Shown here: positions 34,850-44,177 of the stretch, in pieces
Numbering within the stretch: the stretch's first letter is position 1
Layout: every line of letters begins with the position of its first letter
Source of the DNA: Porphyrobacter sp.
GTDB lineage: Bacteria > Pseudomonadota > Alphaproteobacteria > Sphingomonadales > Sphingomonadaceae
Length of the DNA: 64,000 bases
Direction: 5' to 3'
NCBI GenBank assembly: GCA_016125555.1
Contig: WGLN01000013.1
Location: forward strand, 25,546 to 89,545
Translations under genes and position numbers: made by a program
Notes under the pieces: generated by a model
Database searches by the model: none
Told to the model about the DNA's origin: nothing
The model's input: only the letters and a program-made list of their open reading frames with translations

Positions 34850-35307
34850 AGCGGGACGCCCGGCTCGTGCTTCGCGGTGCGGATCGTCAGCGAGGTTTTC
34901 ACGCTTTCCACGTTGGGCGCGGGCGTCAACTTGCCGGTCAGGAATTCCTGAAAGCTCTGCAGGTCGCGGCTGACGATCTTGAGGATGAAGTCGATCTCGC
35001 CGTTGAGCATGTGGCACTCGCGCACTTCGGGCAGCGCGCGCATGTGCTCCTCGAACTCGCGCAGGGACGATTCGGCCTGGCTCTTGAGGCTCACCATCGC
35101 GAAGACGGTGATCGCAAAGCCCAGCTTGGAGGGGTCGAGATCGGCATGATAGCCGCGAATCACCCCGTCCTCCTCGAGCCCGCGCACCCGGCGCAGGCAC
35201 GGCGGCGCGGTCAGCCCGACGCGCTGCGCGAGCTCGACATTGGTCACCCGGCCCTCCGCCTGCAATTCCGCGAGCAGGCGACGGTCGATATCGTCGAGAT
35301 TGGCCAC
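34846..35307 (-). CDS. Lrp/AsnC-family transcriptional regulator
   Basis: The product is 153 residues. An N-terminal helix-turn-helix (LDDIDRRLLAELQAEGRVTNVELAQRVGLTAPPCLRRVRGLEEDGVIRGY) is followed by an RAM ligand-binding domain (FEEHMRALPEVRECHMLNGEIDFILKIVSRDLQSFQEFL). Such proteins regulate amino-acid metabolism genes and usually control their own promoter. The start is probably the GTG at 35307 (VANLDDIDRR), since the ORF extension to 35370 is not conserved in style. An ATG at 35361 preceded by AAGGA is a possible alternative. It diverges from the histidine kinase across a 277-base gap holding two inverted repeats. Confidence 0.87.
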   Translation of the reverse strand: MANLDDIDRRLLAELQAEGRVTNVELAQRVGLTAPPCLRRVRGLEEDGVIRGYHADLDPSKLGFAITVFAMVSLKSQAESSLREFEEHMRALPEVRECHMLNGEIDFILKIVSRDLQSFQEFLTGKLTPAPNVESVKTSLTIRTAKHEPGVPL

Positions 35308-35409
35308 TTGGCTTGAACTCCCCCGGGCACCTTCGGCGTTCACCAGTCGGCAACGCCCCATGCCTATCATCCTTGAAGTAAGAAGAGGCGCGCTGGATGG
35401 CGCGCTTCG

Positions 35410-35481
35410 CTAATATTATTAGGTCTGCCAGCAATTGTCCCGCTTTGCAACGCACCATGCGCGCCAGTCTGTGACAATTGC
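35410..35481. promoter_or_regulatory. Inverted repeats between the Lrp gene and the kinase gene
   Basis: Two structures lie in this divergent region. One is the perfect 13-base AT-rich palindrome CTAATATTATTAG at 35410-35422. The other is a 9-base inverted repeat, GCAATTGTC (35431-35439) and GACAATTGC (35473-35481), separated by 33 bases. AT-rich palindromes in an otherwise GC-rich divergent promoter are typical operator candidates for an Lrp-type protein. The assignment is inference. Confidence 0.45.
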
Positions 35482-35584
35482 ACCGTCCTGATAGAAGCAA
35501 GCGGGGTGGCGTCCCGGGGTGCGGCGGCCGGGCATCGTGTCCGGCCATCCGCGATTCGCCACGGCAGGCACCCTCGCGGGCCTG

Positions 35585-37345
35585 ATGCATGGGAGTGCCA
35601 GCTTGTTTTTCGACGACCGCCTTGCCACCGTGCTGCGCCAGCGCGCCACCGGCGAGGCGGGACTGCGCACCCAGTACAGGCAGCTGCTCGACCTGCTCGG
35701 CAAGAACCGGATCCACAAGGCGGGCCGTCAGCACCAGAGCCTGGTCGCCGCGGCGTGGCTGCGGATGGACGCACTGGCCGAGGAGATCCCGGCCGGGGAG
35801 CGCGCGCGCATCATCCGCGAACCCGGCTGGCGGTTCCGCAGCGCCGATCTCGCCGCGCATCTTGCCGACCAGGAGCCCGAGGTCGCCTCGGCCGCGCTCG
35901 CCCGGGCCGAGCTGTCGATCGAGGACTGGTCGGCGCTCATCCCGCGCCTGCCGGTCCGCGCTCGCGGTTTTCTGCGCCTGCGCCGCGACCTGCCGGTCGA
36001 CATCGCGGCGCTGCTCGACCGGCTCGGCATCCACGACCGCGGCCTGCCGGCGCCGGCCGGGCCCGAACCGACAACCGCCCCCGAACCGGGTGGCGAGGCT
36101 CCGTCGCCGGAGCCGCGCGCCGCGTCACGGGACGATGTGCCTGCCCGCGACCGCGACGAGACCGGACGCAGCGAAATCTCCGCACTGGTCGAACGCATCG
36201 CCCAGTTCCGCCGCCAGCGCAGCGAGGCCGCCACCGAAAGCGAGATCGCGCCGCGCCTGCCGCTCGGCGAATTGCCCGAACTGCCCGAACGCGCGGTTGC
36301 GACCTTCGGCTTCGCCACCGACCCCGGCGGCCGCATCGCCTGGGCCCCGGGCGATATCGCGCCGATGGTGGTTGGGACGCGCCTCGCTGGCGGGGGCGCG
36401 GGAGAAGCGGGCTCCGGGCGCACCGATGCGCTCGATCGCGCCTTCGCGCGGCGCCAGCCGATCGACGCCCTGCCGATGGTGCTCGGCGGAGCCGCGGCGA
36501 TCACGGGCGAGTGGACGGTCGATGCCCAACCCACCTTCAGTCTGGAGGGCCACTTCACGGGCTACGCCGGCCGCTTTCGACGGCGCCCGGCCGAACCCGG
36601 CACGGCGACGGGAGCCGAGCGGCGGGAGGCCGACCGGATCCGCCAGCTGCTCCACGAACTGCGCACCCCCGTCACCGCGGTGCAGGGCTATGCCGAGGTC
36701 ATCCAGCAGCAGCTGTTCGGCCCCGCCCCGCACGAATACCGCGCGCTTGCCGCCGCGATCGCCGCCGATGCGGCGCGCATCCTCGCCGGCTTCGACGAGC
36801 TCGACCGGCTGGCCCGGCTCGAGACGGGCGCCATGGCCATCGAACCGGGCGAGGCCGATCTCGCGCAGCTTGTCCGCCGCATCCTCGACCAGATCGCGCC
36901 GGTTCTCGGCCACCGGGGGGCGGCGATCACGCTCGATCGGGCGGAGCATGCCAGCCTGATCGTCCCGTGCGACGGCGAGGACCTCGAGGCCCTGCTGTGG
37001 CGCGTGCTGGCGAGCCTCGGCGCCGGGCTGGGCGCAGGCGAGACGCTCACGCTCCGCCTCGACCCGCTGATCGGCGCAGGCCGGGCGACGCTGCGCCTGT
37101 CGTGCCCCCTGCCCGCCGCGCTCGCGCGGGAGGAGAACCTGTTCGCCGCCACGGCGCGCGGGGCGGAGACCGCGATCTCGCCCGGACTGTTCGGCGCGGG
37201 CTTCGCCTTGCGCCTCGCCCGGGCCGAGACCCGCGCGGCGGGCGGCGAACTGGTGCGCGAGGAAGGTATGCTGGTGCTGACCCTGCCACTCTTGACCGGC
37301 TCGGGCGCGCTGCCTAGCCAGTCCCCTGCCGGAGCGACGGGTTAG
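35585..37345 (+). CDS. Sensor histidine kinase-like protein with degenerate ATPase domain
   Basis: The product is about 586 residues. The first 170 residues are helical with no clear sensor domain. A Pro-rich linker and a possible PAS-like region (ATFGFATDPGGRIAWAPGD) follow. A HisKA helix with the phospho-acceptor His reads LLHELRTPVTAVQGYAEVIQQ near residue 355. The C-terminal ATPase-like region is poorly conserved: LEALLWRVLASL stands where the N-box Asn should be, no DxGxG motif is visible, and only GAGFALRLARAETRAAGGEL resembles the G2/C-terminal part. No response regulator is adjacent. The start ATG at 35585 skips a basic, unconserved N-terminal stretch of the track ORF. Confidence 0.72.
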   Translation: MHGSASLFFDDRLATVLRQRATGEAGLRTQYRQLLDLLGKNRIHKAGRQHQSLVAAAWLRMDALAEEIPAGERARIIREPGWRFRSADLAAHLADQEPEVASAALARAELSIEDWSALIPRLPVRARGFLRLRRDLPVDIAALLDRLGIHDRGLPAPAGPEPTTAPEPGGEAPSPEPRAASRDDVPARDRDETGRSEISALVERIAQFRRQRSEAATESEIAPRLPLGELPELPERAVATFGFATDPGGRIAWAPGDIAPMVVGTRLAGGGAGEAGSGRTDALDRAFARRQPIDALPMVLGGAAAITGEWTVDAQPTFSLEGHFTGYAGRFRRRPAEPGTATGAERREADRIRQLLHELRTPVTAVQGYAEVIQQQLFGPAPHEYRALAAAIAADAARILAGFDELDRLARLETGAMAIEPGEADLAQLVRRILDQIAPVLGHRGAAITLDRAEHASLIVPCDGEDLEALLWRVLASLGAGLGAGETLTLRLDPLIGAGRATLRLSCPLPAALAREENLFAATARGAETAISPGLFGAGFALRLARAETRAAGGELVREEGMLVLTLPLLTGSGALPSQSPAGATG

Positions 37346-37374
37346 CGGGCTCCGGCGGAAAGGGGGGCGGTATC

Positions 37375-38376
37375 ATGGCAGACGGCGGGATGCGCGATCC
37401 GCCCTCACCCCAGGCGGCAGCGCGCTTCGCCCCGGAGTTCGGCCAGCGCGTGCTCCTGACCGTCGACACCGAGGAGGAGTTCGACTGGGACGCGCCATTT
37501 TCCCGCGACGGCCACGGCCTTGCCCATGTCGCGGCGATTCCACGCTTCCAGCGGTTTTGCGAGCGGATCGGCGCCCATCCTGTCTATCTCGTCGATTGGC
37601 CGATCGTGCGCGATCCGCGCGCCTGCGAGATCATCGGCGATGCGGTCCGGCGCGGCGCGGCTGAGGTCGGCGTACAGCTGCATCCCTGGGTCAATCCGCC
37701 CTTCACCGAGGAGGTGAACGCGTTCAATTCCTTCGCGGGCAACCTTCCGCGCGAGCTCGAGGCGGCCAAGTTCACCATGCTGCGCGACGCCATTGAGGCG
37801 GCCTTCGGCAGTGCGCCGCTGATCTACCGGGCGGGTCGCTACGGCCTCGGGCCGCACACCGGTGAACTGCTCGCGGCGAGCGGGATACGCATCGACACCT
37901 CGGTGCGGGCGCTGTTCGATTACAGTTTCCAGAGCGGTCCCGATTATAGCCGTCACCCGCTCTTCCCATACTGGGCGGACCCGGCGCGGCGCCTGCTCGA
38001 ACTGCCTGTGACAAGCGTCCATGCCGGACTGCTGAGACCCATCGGACGAGAGCTCCAGCGTCTCGGCGCGCGCGTTCCGCATGCGCTGGGGGCGATGGCC
38101 CGGCTGGGCCTGCTGGAGCGGATTGCCCTGACGCCCGAGGGGGTGGCGGTGAGCGAGGCGCTGCGCGGGATCGACCTCGCGCTGGACGCCGGGCTTCCGG
38201 TGCTGGTGCTCTCCTTCCACAGCCCCTCCCTCGCCGCCGGCCACACGCCCTATGCGGCAAGCGAGGCCGAGGTCGAGGCGCTCTACGACTGGTTCGAAAC
38301 GGTTTACGCGCATTTTGCGACGCGAGGGGTGCGCAGTTGCACCGTCGCCGATGTGCTTGCGGCGTCAACACGCTGA
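37375..38376 (+). CDS. Polysaccharide deacetylase-family protein (WalW-like)
   Basis: The product is 333 residues. The NodB-like fold begins QRVLLTVDTEEEFDWDAPF, with the acidic metal/catalytic region, and includes VGVQLHPWVNPPFTEE with the His ligand and FGSAPLIYRAGRYGLGPHTGELL. The late motif VLSFHSPSLAAGHTPY completes the deacetylase pattern. The enzyme class removes acetyl groups from cell-wall or surface polysaccharides, but this subgroup is not characterised. GGGGGG lies just before the ATG. It follows the kinase-like gene by 29 bases and may share its transcript. Confidence 0.78.
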   Translation: MADGGMRDPPSPQAAARFAPEFGQRVLLTVDTEEEFDWDAPFSRDGHGLAHVAAIPRFQRFCERIGAHPVYLVDWPIVRDPRACEIIGDAVRRGAAEVGVQLHPWVNPPFTEEVNAFNSFAGNLPRELEAAKFTMLRDAIEAAFGSAPLIYRAGRYGLGPHTGELLAASGIRIDTSVRALFDYSFQSGPDYSRHPLFPYWADPARRLLELPVTSVHAGLLRPIGRELQRLGARVPHALGAMARLGLLERIALTPEGVAVSEALRGIDLALDAGLPVLVLSFHSPSLAAGHTPYAASEAEVEALYDWFETVYAHFATRGVRSCTVADVLAASTR

Positions 38377-38466
38377 CCCGGCCCCATCCGTATCCTGCTT
38401 GTCTCCACCCAAGCAGCGGAGTAGGGGCAGGCCATCGCCCTCGCGGCTTTCCGGCTTCTTTCCGAA

Positions 38467-38539
38467 GGGCCTGTAGCTCAGCGGTTAGAGCTGGCCGCTC
38501 ATAACGGCTAGGTCGCGGGTTCGAATCCTGCCGGGCCCA
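38467..38539 (+). tRNA. tRNA-Ile2 (anticodon CAT, lysidine type)
   Basis: The gene starts GGGCCTGTAGCTCAGCGG and ends CGGGCCC with discriminator A. The anticodon loop is CTCATAA, giving anticodon CAT. The acceptor and anticodon stems match the Ile2 type read by TilS, not initiator or elongator Met, though anticodon alone cannot exclude Met. The CCA is not encoded here (the genome reads CCG), so it would be added after transcription. Confidence 0.88.
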
Positions 38540-38576
38540 CCGGAACGGGGCACGGAGCCGGGGGCGATCGAAGCGT

Positions 38577-38653
<77 letters not shown>

Positions 38654-38724
38654 CTTTTTCCCGCCTGTGCCGGCCGCGACCTGCCTGCTTGAACGCCGCG
38701 CGGCGCTGTCTTGAAGCGGTAGCA

Positions 38725-38800
38725 TTCCCAAGGGAACAAGGTTGCGCTGGTCTGACACGGCTGCTTTAAGCCGTCTGACCGCGCGCAAGTCCTTTGCGCG
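38725..38800 (+). other. Three consecutive hairpins in the leader of the M16 peptidase gene
   Basis: Three stems follow each other: TTCCC-AA-GGGAA at 38725-38736; GGTCTGACACGGCT paired with AGCCGTCTGACC at 38749-38780 (a two-base bulge and one mismatch); and CGCGCAA-gtcct-TTGCGCG at 38782-38800. They fill most of the 169 bases between tRNA-Pro and the peptidase start. The last stem ends 10 bases before the GGGGAG ribosome site. They may be a regulatory leader or a small RNA, but neither is shown. Confidence 0.45.
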
Positions 38801-38822
38801 GCGAACAAAGGGGAGCATTTCC

Positions 38823-41711
38823 GTGGGTCGCAATCGCAGTTTCCGCCTTAGTGCCGCATCCGTTTCCGCATTAGTGGCTGCGCTGGCCTTTGCGCCCGCC
38901 CCCGCGCTCTTCGCGCAGGACGGTGCCGCCGACACCCCCGCGACCGCACCGGCCCAGGCCGGAGGCGTTCCGGCCTGGGGCATCGCCAGCACCGATTTCC
39001 CCGCCGACCCGGAAATCGTCTTCGGCACCTTGCCCAACGGAATGCGCTACGCGCTTCGGCACAACGGCAATCCTCCCGGCGAGGCGGTGATCCGCTTCTC
39101 GGTCGCCGCCGGCGCGAAGGAGGAGACCGAGGCCGAAAAGGGCGCGGCACACTTCGTCGAGCACATGGCCTTCAACGGTTCGACCAACATCCCCGAGGGC
39201 GAGCTGCTGCCGATGCTGGAACGGCTCGGCCTCGCCTTCGGCGCGGACACCAATGCCGAAACCTCGCTCGAATACACCACGTACAAGCTCAACCTGCCGC
39301 GCACCAATGACGAGACGGTCGATACCGCGCTCAAGGTCATTCGCGAGATGGCGGGCGAACTGACCTTCGATCCGGCGGCGGTCGAGCGTGAACGCGGTAT
39401 CCTTTTGAACGAGGCGCAGCTGCGCAACGATCCCAATCGCCGGCGCATCGTCGATTACCTCGAGGCCGCCCTGCCGGGCTCGCGGCTGGGACCCCGGATC
39501 AGCGCCGACGCCGAGCGCATCCGCACCATCTCCGCGGCCGATCTCAAGGCCTTCTATCAGGCCTATTACCGTCCCGACCGCGCGACGCTGGTGATGGTGG
39601 GCGACTTCGATCCTGCCGAGATGCGCGCCAAGATCGTGGCAGCCTTCGGCGACTGGCAGGGCAAGGGCGCGGAAGGGACGCGCTACCAGTCCCCTGTCCC
39701 ACCCGCAGGCGCGACGCCCACCGTCGCGACCTTCACCGACCCGGCGATCCCCGAGATCATCGATTTCGAACGGATCTCGCCCTGGGAGCCTTCGACCAAC
39801 ACCGCCGAGGAGGCGCGCGACGAGGTGCAGCGTGCGGTGGCCGCCGCGGCGCTTTCGAACCGCATCGCGGTGCTTTCGCGCAAGCCCGATTCCCCGACCC
39901 TCGGGGCGCAGGCCGCCGACCAGCCGCTGTTCCGCAGCGCAAGGTCCTATGGGATGCTGATCATCGCCAAGGATGGCCGCTGGAAGGACACGCTGGCGCT
40001 CGCCGAACAGGAACTGCGCCGCGCCCAGCAATTCGGCTTCACCGCTGCCGAGATCGCGGAAGCCAAGGCCAATATCGCGACCGCGCTGACCAACGCCGCG
40101 GCCCAGGCCGAAGGCCGCCCCAGCGCGGCGATCGCCGACAGCCTCATCGCCGCGAGCCTCGACAATTCCGTGCCGACCGCGCCCGCGACCGATCTCGCCT
40201 TCTACCAGGCGATCGCGCCGACCATTACGCCCGAAGCGGTGAGCGACGCCTTCCGCGCGGCGTGGAAGGGCGGTCCCACGGTGGTGCACGTCTCGACCAA
40301 GGCGCCGATCGAGGGCGGCAAGACCGCCGTTCTCGCCGCGCTTCAGGGCAGTGCCGAGGTCGCGGTCGAGGCGCCGGTCGAAACCGCGGCAGCGAGCTTC
40401 GCCTACAGCGACTGGGGCGCGCCCGGCAAGGTGGTGAGCGACACCACCATCGAAGATCTCGGCATCCGCACGGTGCGTTTCGCCAACGGGCTCGAGCTCA
40501 ACCTCAAGGTGACGTCTTTCGAGCCGGGCAAGGTCGCTTTCGCGATGCGGGTCGGCGATGGCGCGCGCGACTTCCCGGCCGACAGGCCGGGCCTGCGCGA
40601 AATGCTGCCGATCATCTCCAGCATCGATGGGCTCAAGGCGCACGACGCCGACGAATTGCGCCGCGTCCTCGCCGGCAAGGCAGTCTCCAACGGCCTCGCG
40701 GCGGGCGAAGATGCGCTGCAGGCCAACGGGGTCACAACGCCTGCCGATCTCGAACTGCAGCTCGATCTGCTCGCCGCAAGGCTGACCGCCACCGGCTGGC
40801 GGCCCGAAACCCAGGCGCAGTGGGCAGGCGTCGCCCCGGTGCTGGTCCAGAACATCCGCGCCAATCCCGTGCAGCTGTTCTCGGTCGCGCTCAATGCCGC
40901 GCTGACAGGCGGCGACGCGCGCTTCGGGATCACCGATCCGGCCAAGCTCGCGACGCTATCGCTCGACGATCTGCGCAGCGTGGTCGCGCCGCAGCTCGAT
41001 GCGGGGTCGGTCTCGCTCGGTCTGGTCGGGGACTTCGATCCCGAGGCGGCGATCGCCGCCGTCGGACGCACGCTCGGCACGCTGCCCGCAAGGCCGGCGC
41101 GCACCGAGGAGGAGACCGGGGTCAAGCCGGTCGCCTTCTCGCGCGATCCGGCTGTCGTGGTGCTCGAGCACGCCGGCGCGAAGGACCAGGGCGTGCTGGC
41201 GGTCAGCTGGCCCACCGACGACGGGGCGGACCTGCGCGACGATCTCACCCGCGACCTTCTCGCCGCGGTGATGGGGCTGCGGCTCACCGAGAAGCTGCGC
41301 GAGGAACTGGGCGCGACCTATTCGCCCGCCGCCTTCAGCTATTCGCAGCTGCGCTACGACGGCTTCGGCCATCTCACCGCCTACACCACCGTCCCGCCCG
41401 AGGCGATGGACTCGACTGCCGAGGCAATCCGCGCGATCGCGGCCGAACTCGCGGAGAAGCCGATCGACGCCGACCTGATCGAACGGGCGCGCAATCCGAT
41501 CCGCGAAGGCTTCAAGCGCGCGGACAGCCAGAACGGCTCGTGGACCGGCCTCGTTTCGATGGCGCAGAGCGATCCGACGCTGCTCGACCGGCGCCGCGCG
41601 CGGATGGGCATCCTCGACGCGATCACCGCCGCCGATCTCCAGGACGCCGCGCGTCGCTATCTCTCGGGGACTGAACCGGTCGAAATCAGGGTCGTTCCGC
41701 AGGGTTCGTGA
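38823..41711 (+). CDS. M16 family zinc metallopeptidase (secreted, two-lobed)
   Basis: The product is 962 residues from a GTG start at 38823, with GGGGAG seven bases upstream. A signal peptide (SVSALVAALAFAPAPALFAQ) is followed by two pitrilysin-like halves. The first has the inverted zinc motif HFVEH in AAHFVEHMAFNGSTNIPE near residue 120, with the distal Glu region VERERGILLNEAQLR. The second half (DLGIRTVRFANGLELNLKVT onward) lacks HxxEH, as is normal for the inactive half. M16 enzymes cut peptides in the periplasm or outer membrane. The ORF track starts upstream at 38742, but that part has no signal-like sequence and overlaps leader hairpins. Confidence 0.9.
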   Translation: MGRNRSFRLSAASVSALVAALAFAPAPALFAQDGAADTPATAPAQAGGVPAWGIASTDFPADPEIVFGTLPNGMRYALRHNGNPPGEAVIRFSVAAGAKEETEAEKGAAHFVEHMAFNGSTNIPEGELLPMLERLGLAFGADTNAETSLEYTTYKLNLPRTNDETVDTALKVIREMAGELTFDPAAVERERGILLNEAQLRNDPNRRRIVDYLEAALPGSRLGPRISADAERIRTISAADLKAFYQAYYRPDRATLVMVGDFDPAEMRAKIVAAFGDWQGKGAEGTRYQSPVPPAGATPTVATFTDPAIPEIIDFERISPWEPSTNTAEEARDEVQRAVAAAALSNRIAVLSRKPDSPTLGAQAADQPLFRSARSYGMLIIAKDGRWKDTLALAEQELRRAQQFGFTAAEIAEAKANIATALTNAAAQAEGRPSAAIADSLIAASLDNSVPTAPATDLAFYQAIAPTITPEAVSDAFRAAWKGGPTVVHVSTKAPIEGGKTAVLAALQGSAEVAVEAPVETAAASFAYSDWGAPGKVVSDTTIEDLGIRTVRFANGLELNLKVTSFEPGKVAFAMRVGDGARDFPADRPGLREMLPIISSIDGLKAHDADELRRVLAGKAVSNGLAAGEDALQANGVTTPADLELQLDLLAARLTATGWRPETQAQWAGVAPVLVQNIRANPVQLFSVALNAALTGGDARFGITDPAKLATLSLDDLRSVVAPQLDAGSVSLGLVGDFDPEAAIAAVGRTLGTLPARPARTEEETGVKPVAFSRDPAVVVLEHAGAKDQGVLAVSWPTDDGADLRDDLTRDLLAAVMGLRLTEKLREELGATYSPAAFSYSQLRYDGFGHLTAYTTVPPEAMDSTAEAIRAIAAELAEKPIDADLIERARNPIREGFKRADSQNGSWTGLVSMAQSDPTLLDRRRARMGILDAITAADLQDAARRYLSGTEPVEIRVVPQGS

Positions 41712-41763
41712 CGGCGCCGGCCACGCGCTGCGCAGCAGCACGGGCCGAACAGGGGTGATTCGC

Positions 41764-42681
41764 ATGCCGGTTCTTGAAATCCACAATCTCGTCAAACGTT
41801 TCGACACGGTGCTGGCGGTCGATGATCTGTCCTTCTCGGTCGAGGCGGGGGAGATCTTCGGGTTTCTCGGCGGCAATGGCGCGGGCAAGACCACCACCTT
41901 GCGGATGGTGCTCGACATCCTGCGCCCGACGTCCGGCACGATCAGTCTGCTGGGCGCCCCGCCGAGCCGCCGGGTCGCCAGCGCGATCGGCTTCCTGCCG
42001 GAGGAACGCGGGCTCTACGGGGCAATGACCGCGATCGAGACGATCGTCTATTTCGGGCGGCTCAAGGGCATGGACGAGGCGCTCGCCCGCCGGCGCGGAA
42101 TGGAACTGCTGGAGCGGTTCGACCTTGCGGAGCGGGCCAAGAGCAAGATCGGCGACATGTCCAAGGGCATGGCGCAGAAGGTCCAGCTGGCGACCGCACT
42201 GGTGAACGAGCCCGAACTGCTGATGCTCGACGAACCCTTCTCGGGGCTCGATCCGGTCAATCAGGGCCTGCTCGAGGATGAGATCCTGCGCGCTTCCGAG
42301 CGCGGTGCGGCGGTGATCTTCTCGACCCACGTGATGCAGCACGCCGAGCGGCTGTGCGACCGGCTGCTGCTGCTCAAGAAGGGCCGCAAGCGCTTCGAGG
42401 GCACGCTCGCCGAGGCCCGCGCGCTGCTGCCGGCGCGGCTCGATGCCGTCGCCAAGGCCGATCTTGCTAAGCTGCCCGGGGTCAGCGAAGCGGCGGCTTC
42501 GCCGACCGATGACCCCGACTGGCAGGCATGGTCGCTCCGCTTCGCACCCGGGGTGGAGCCGGGGCAGGTGCTCCAACACTGCACGGAACAGGGCATCGTC
42601 CTGCGGCGCTGGGAGCACCACCGTGCGAGCCTGCACGATGTCTTCGTCCAGCTGGTCGGAGACGAGGAGATCAAGCCATGA
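41764..42681 (+). CDS. ABC transporter ATP-binding protein (NatA-like)
   Basis: The product is about 305 residues. Walker A is FLGGNGAGKTTTLRMVLD, the signature loop is GDMSKGMAQKVQLA (degenerate LSGGQ) and Walker B is ELLMLDEPFSGLDP. The C-terminal 80 residues are an accessory domain of the NatA/multidrug type (AEARALLPARLDAVAKADL). It should power the permease encoded by the next gene. The start at ATG 41764 (MPVLEIHNLVKRF) was preferred to the GTG three codons earlier. It overlaps the permease start by four bases. Confidence 0.93.
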   Translation: MPVLEIHNLVKRFDTVLAVDDLSFSVEAGEIFGFLGGNGAGKTTTLRMVLDILRPTSGTISLLGAPPSRRVASAIGFLPEERGLYGAMTAIETIVYFGRLKGMDEALARRRGMELLERFDLAERAKSKIGDMSKGMAQKVQLATALVNEPELLMLDEPFSGLDPVNQGLLEDEILRASERGAAVIFSTHVMQHAERLCDRLLLLKKGRKRFEGTLAEARALLPARLDAVAKADLAKLPGVSEAAASPTDDPDWQAWSLRFAPGVEPGQVLQHCTEQGIVLRRWEHHRASLHDVFVQLVGDEEIKP

Positions 42682-44177
42682 CGCTGTCGAATGTCCTGCT
42701 GGTCGCGCGCCGCGAGATGCTGCAGATCGTCAAGCTGCGCAGCTTCCTGCTGACTCTGCTGATCCTGCCGGTGGCGCTCGCCATCGGCCCCATCCTGGGC
42801 GACAGTCTGAGGAAAGCCGAACCGACGCGCGTCACGGTGATCGACCGTTCCGACGGGGATGGTGCCAAAGCGCTCGAAGCCCGCTTCGCCTTCGATGAGG
42901 CGCGCGAGCTGCTCGGCGAATTGTCGCGCTACGTGCAGCGCTACGACCTGCAGGCGGCCGATCCCAAGGCGCCTTGGGCGCAGCATGGCCGCTGGTACGG
43001 CCCCGCAGACGTCGCCGCCTTCGAAGCTTCGGGCGGGCTCGACGCGGCGCTCGAAAAGATCGACCGCGTGCGGCCCGAGGGCGTGCCCCTGTTCGAGCCG
43101 CCGGTCGCCGATTACCGCTTCGTCGCACCGCCTTCGGGACTGGCGCAGAACGAAGGCGCGGATTTCGCCGAGGCCGCGCGCAAGCTGGTCGCCGACGACA
43201 AGGACAAGACCAAGCCGGAAATCCTCGTCCTCATTCCCCAAGGCTATCCCGCCGACACGCGCATCGCGATCTATTCCGCCGACGAGGTGCGCGGCAGCTT
43301 CGTGGGCAAGTTGCAGGAGGTGCTCACCGCGGACCTGAGGACCCGATTGCTCGCGCAGTCCGGGGTGACGGGCGAGCGCGCGGCGCTGGTCCAGAACATC
43401 GCGCCCAACATCGCGATCGACACCCCGCCCCCCGGCGGCGGCGCGACCGAGCGGCTGCTGGTGCGCTCGATCGTTCCACTGGCTCTCTCCTACATCCTGA
43501 TGATGAGCCTGATGCTGTCGGGCAGCTGGATGCTGCAGGGTTCGATCGAGGAACGCTCGAACAAGCTGATCGAGAGCCTGCTCGCCTGCATCAGTCCCGA
43601 GGAACTGATGTACGGCAAGCTGCTTGGCGGTCTCGTCGTCGGGCTGCTGATGCTGTCGGTGTGGGCCGGCTGCGCCGGGATTGCCGCCTTCGCGACGCAG
43701 GGGGCGATTGCCGATCTGATCCGCCCCGCGCTCGAGCCGATATCCTCGCCGGGGATCATCGCGGCGATCATCTTCTTCTTCGTCGCCGGCTATGTCGGCA
43801 TATCGGCGATCTTCGTCGCGATCGGTTCGATGGCGGATTCGATGAGCGAAGCGCAGGGCTTCATGATGCCGGTAATCCTGCTGATCCTGCTGCCGATCAC
43901 CTTCTTGCTGCAGGCGATCATCGCCGGCAACGACGGGCCGCTGGTGCAGGTTCTCACCTGGGTACCGCTGTGGTCGCCCTTCGCCGTGCTGGCGCGGCTC
44001 GGGATGGGGATCGAGACCTGGGAACTGATCGGCACGGGCATTCTTCTGGTGGTGTGGATTGCGGCGGAGCTGGTGCTGATCGCGCGGCTGTTCCGGGCAA
44101 GCCTGCTTGCCGCAGGGCAGCGTCCGACCCTTGCCAAGGTCATCCAGCGCATCCGGCGGCCCGAGGAAGCGGGCTAG
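42678..44177 (+). CDS. ABC transporter permease (NatB/ABC-2 family)
   Basis: The product is 499 residues. An N-terminal membrane segment (LLTLLILPVALAIGPILG) is followed by a large extracytoplasmic region of about 240 residues and then five or six membrane segments, starting SIVPLALSYILMMSLMLSG. The stretch SWMLQGSIEERSNKLIESLLACISPEELMYGKLLGG is typical of NatB-type permeases. Coupling to the preceding ATPase gene through a 4-base overlap (ATGA) supports one exporter. The substrate, sodium/drug or other, is unknown. Confidence 0.9.
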   Translation: MTLSNVLLVARREMLQIVKLRSFLLTLLILPVALAIGPILGDSLRKAEPTRVTVIDRSDGDGAKALEARFAFDEARELLGELSRYVQRYDLQAADPKAPWAQHGRWYGPADVAAFEASGGLDAALEKIDRVRPEGVPLFEPPVADYRFVAPPSGLAQNEGADFAEAARKLVADDKDKTKPEILVLIPQGYPADTRIAIYSADEVRGSFVGKLQEVLTADLRTRLLAQSGVTGERAALVQNIAPNIAIDTPPPGGGATERLLVRSIVPLALSYILMMSLMLSGSWMLQGSIEERSNKLIESLLACISPEELMYGKLLGGLVVGLLMLSVWAGCAGIAAFATQGAIADLIRPALEPISSPGIIAAIIFFFVAGYVGISAIFVAIGSMADSMSEAQGFMMPVILLILLPITFLLQAIIAGNDGPLVQVLTWVPLWSPFAVLARLGMGIETWELIGTGILLVVWIAAELVLIARLFRASLLAAGQRPTLAKVIQRIRRPEEAG

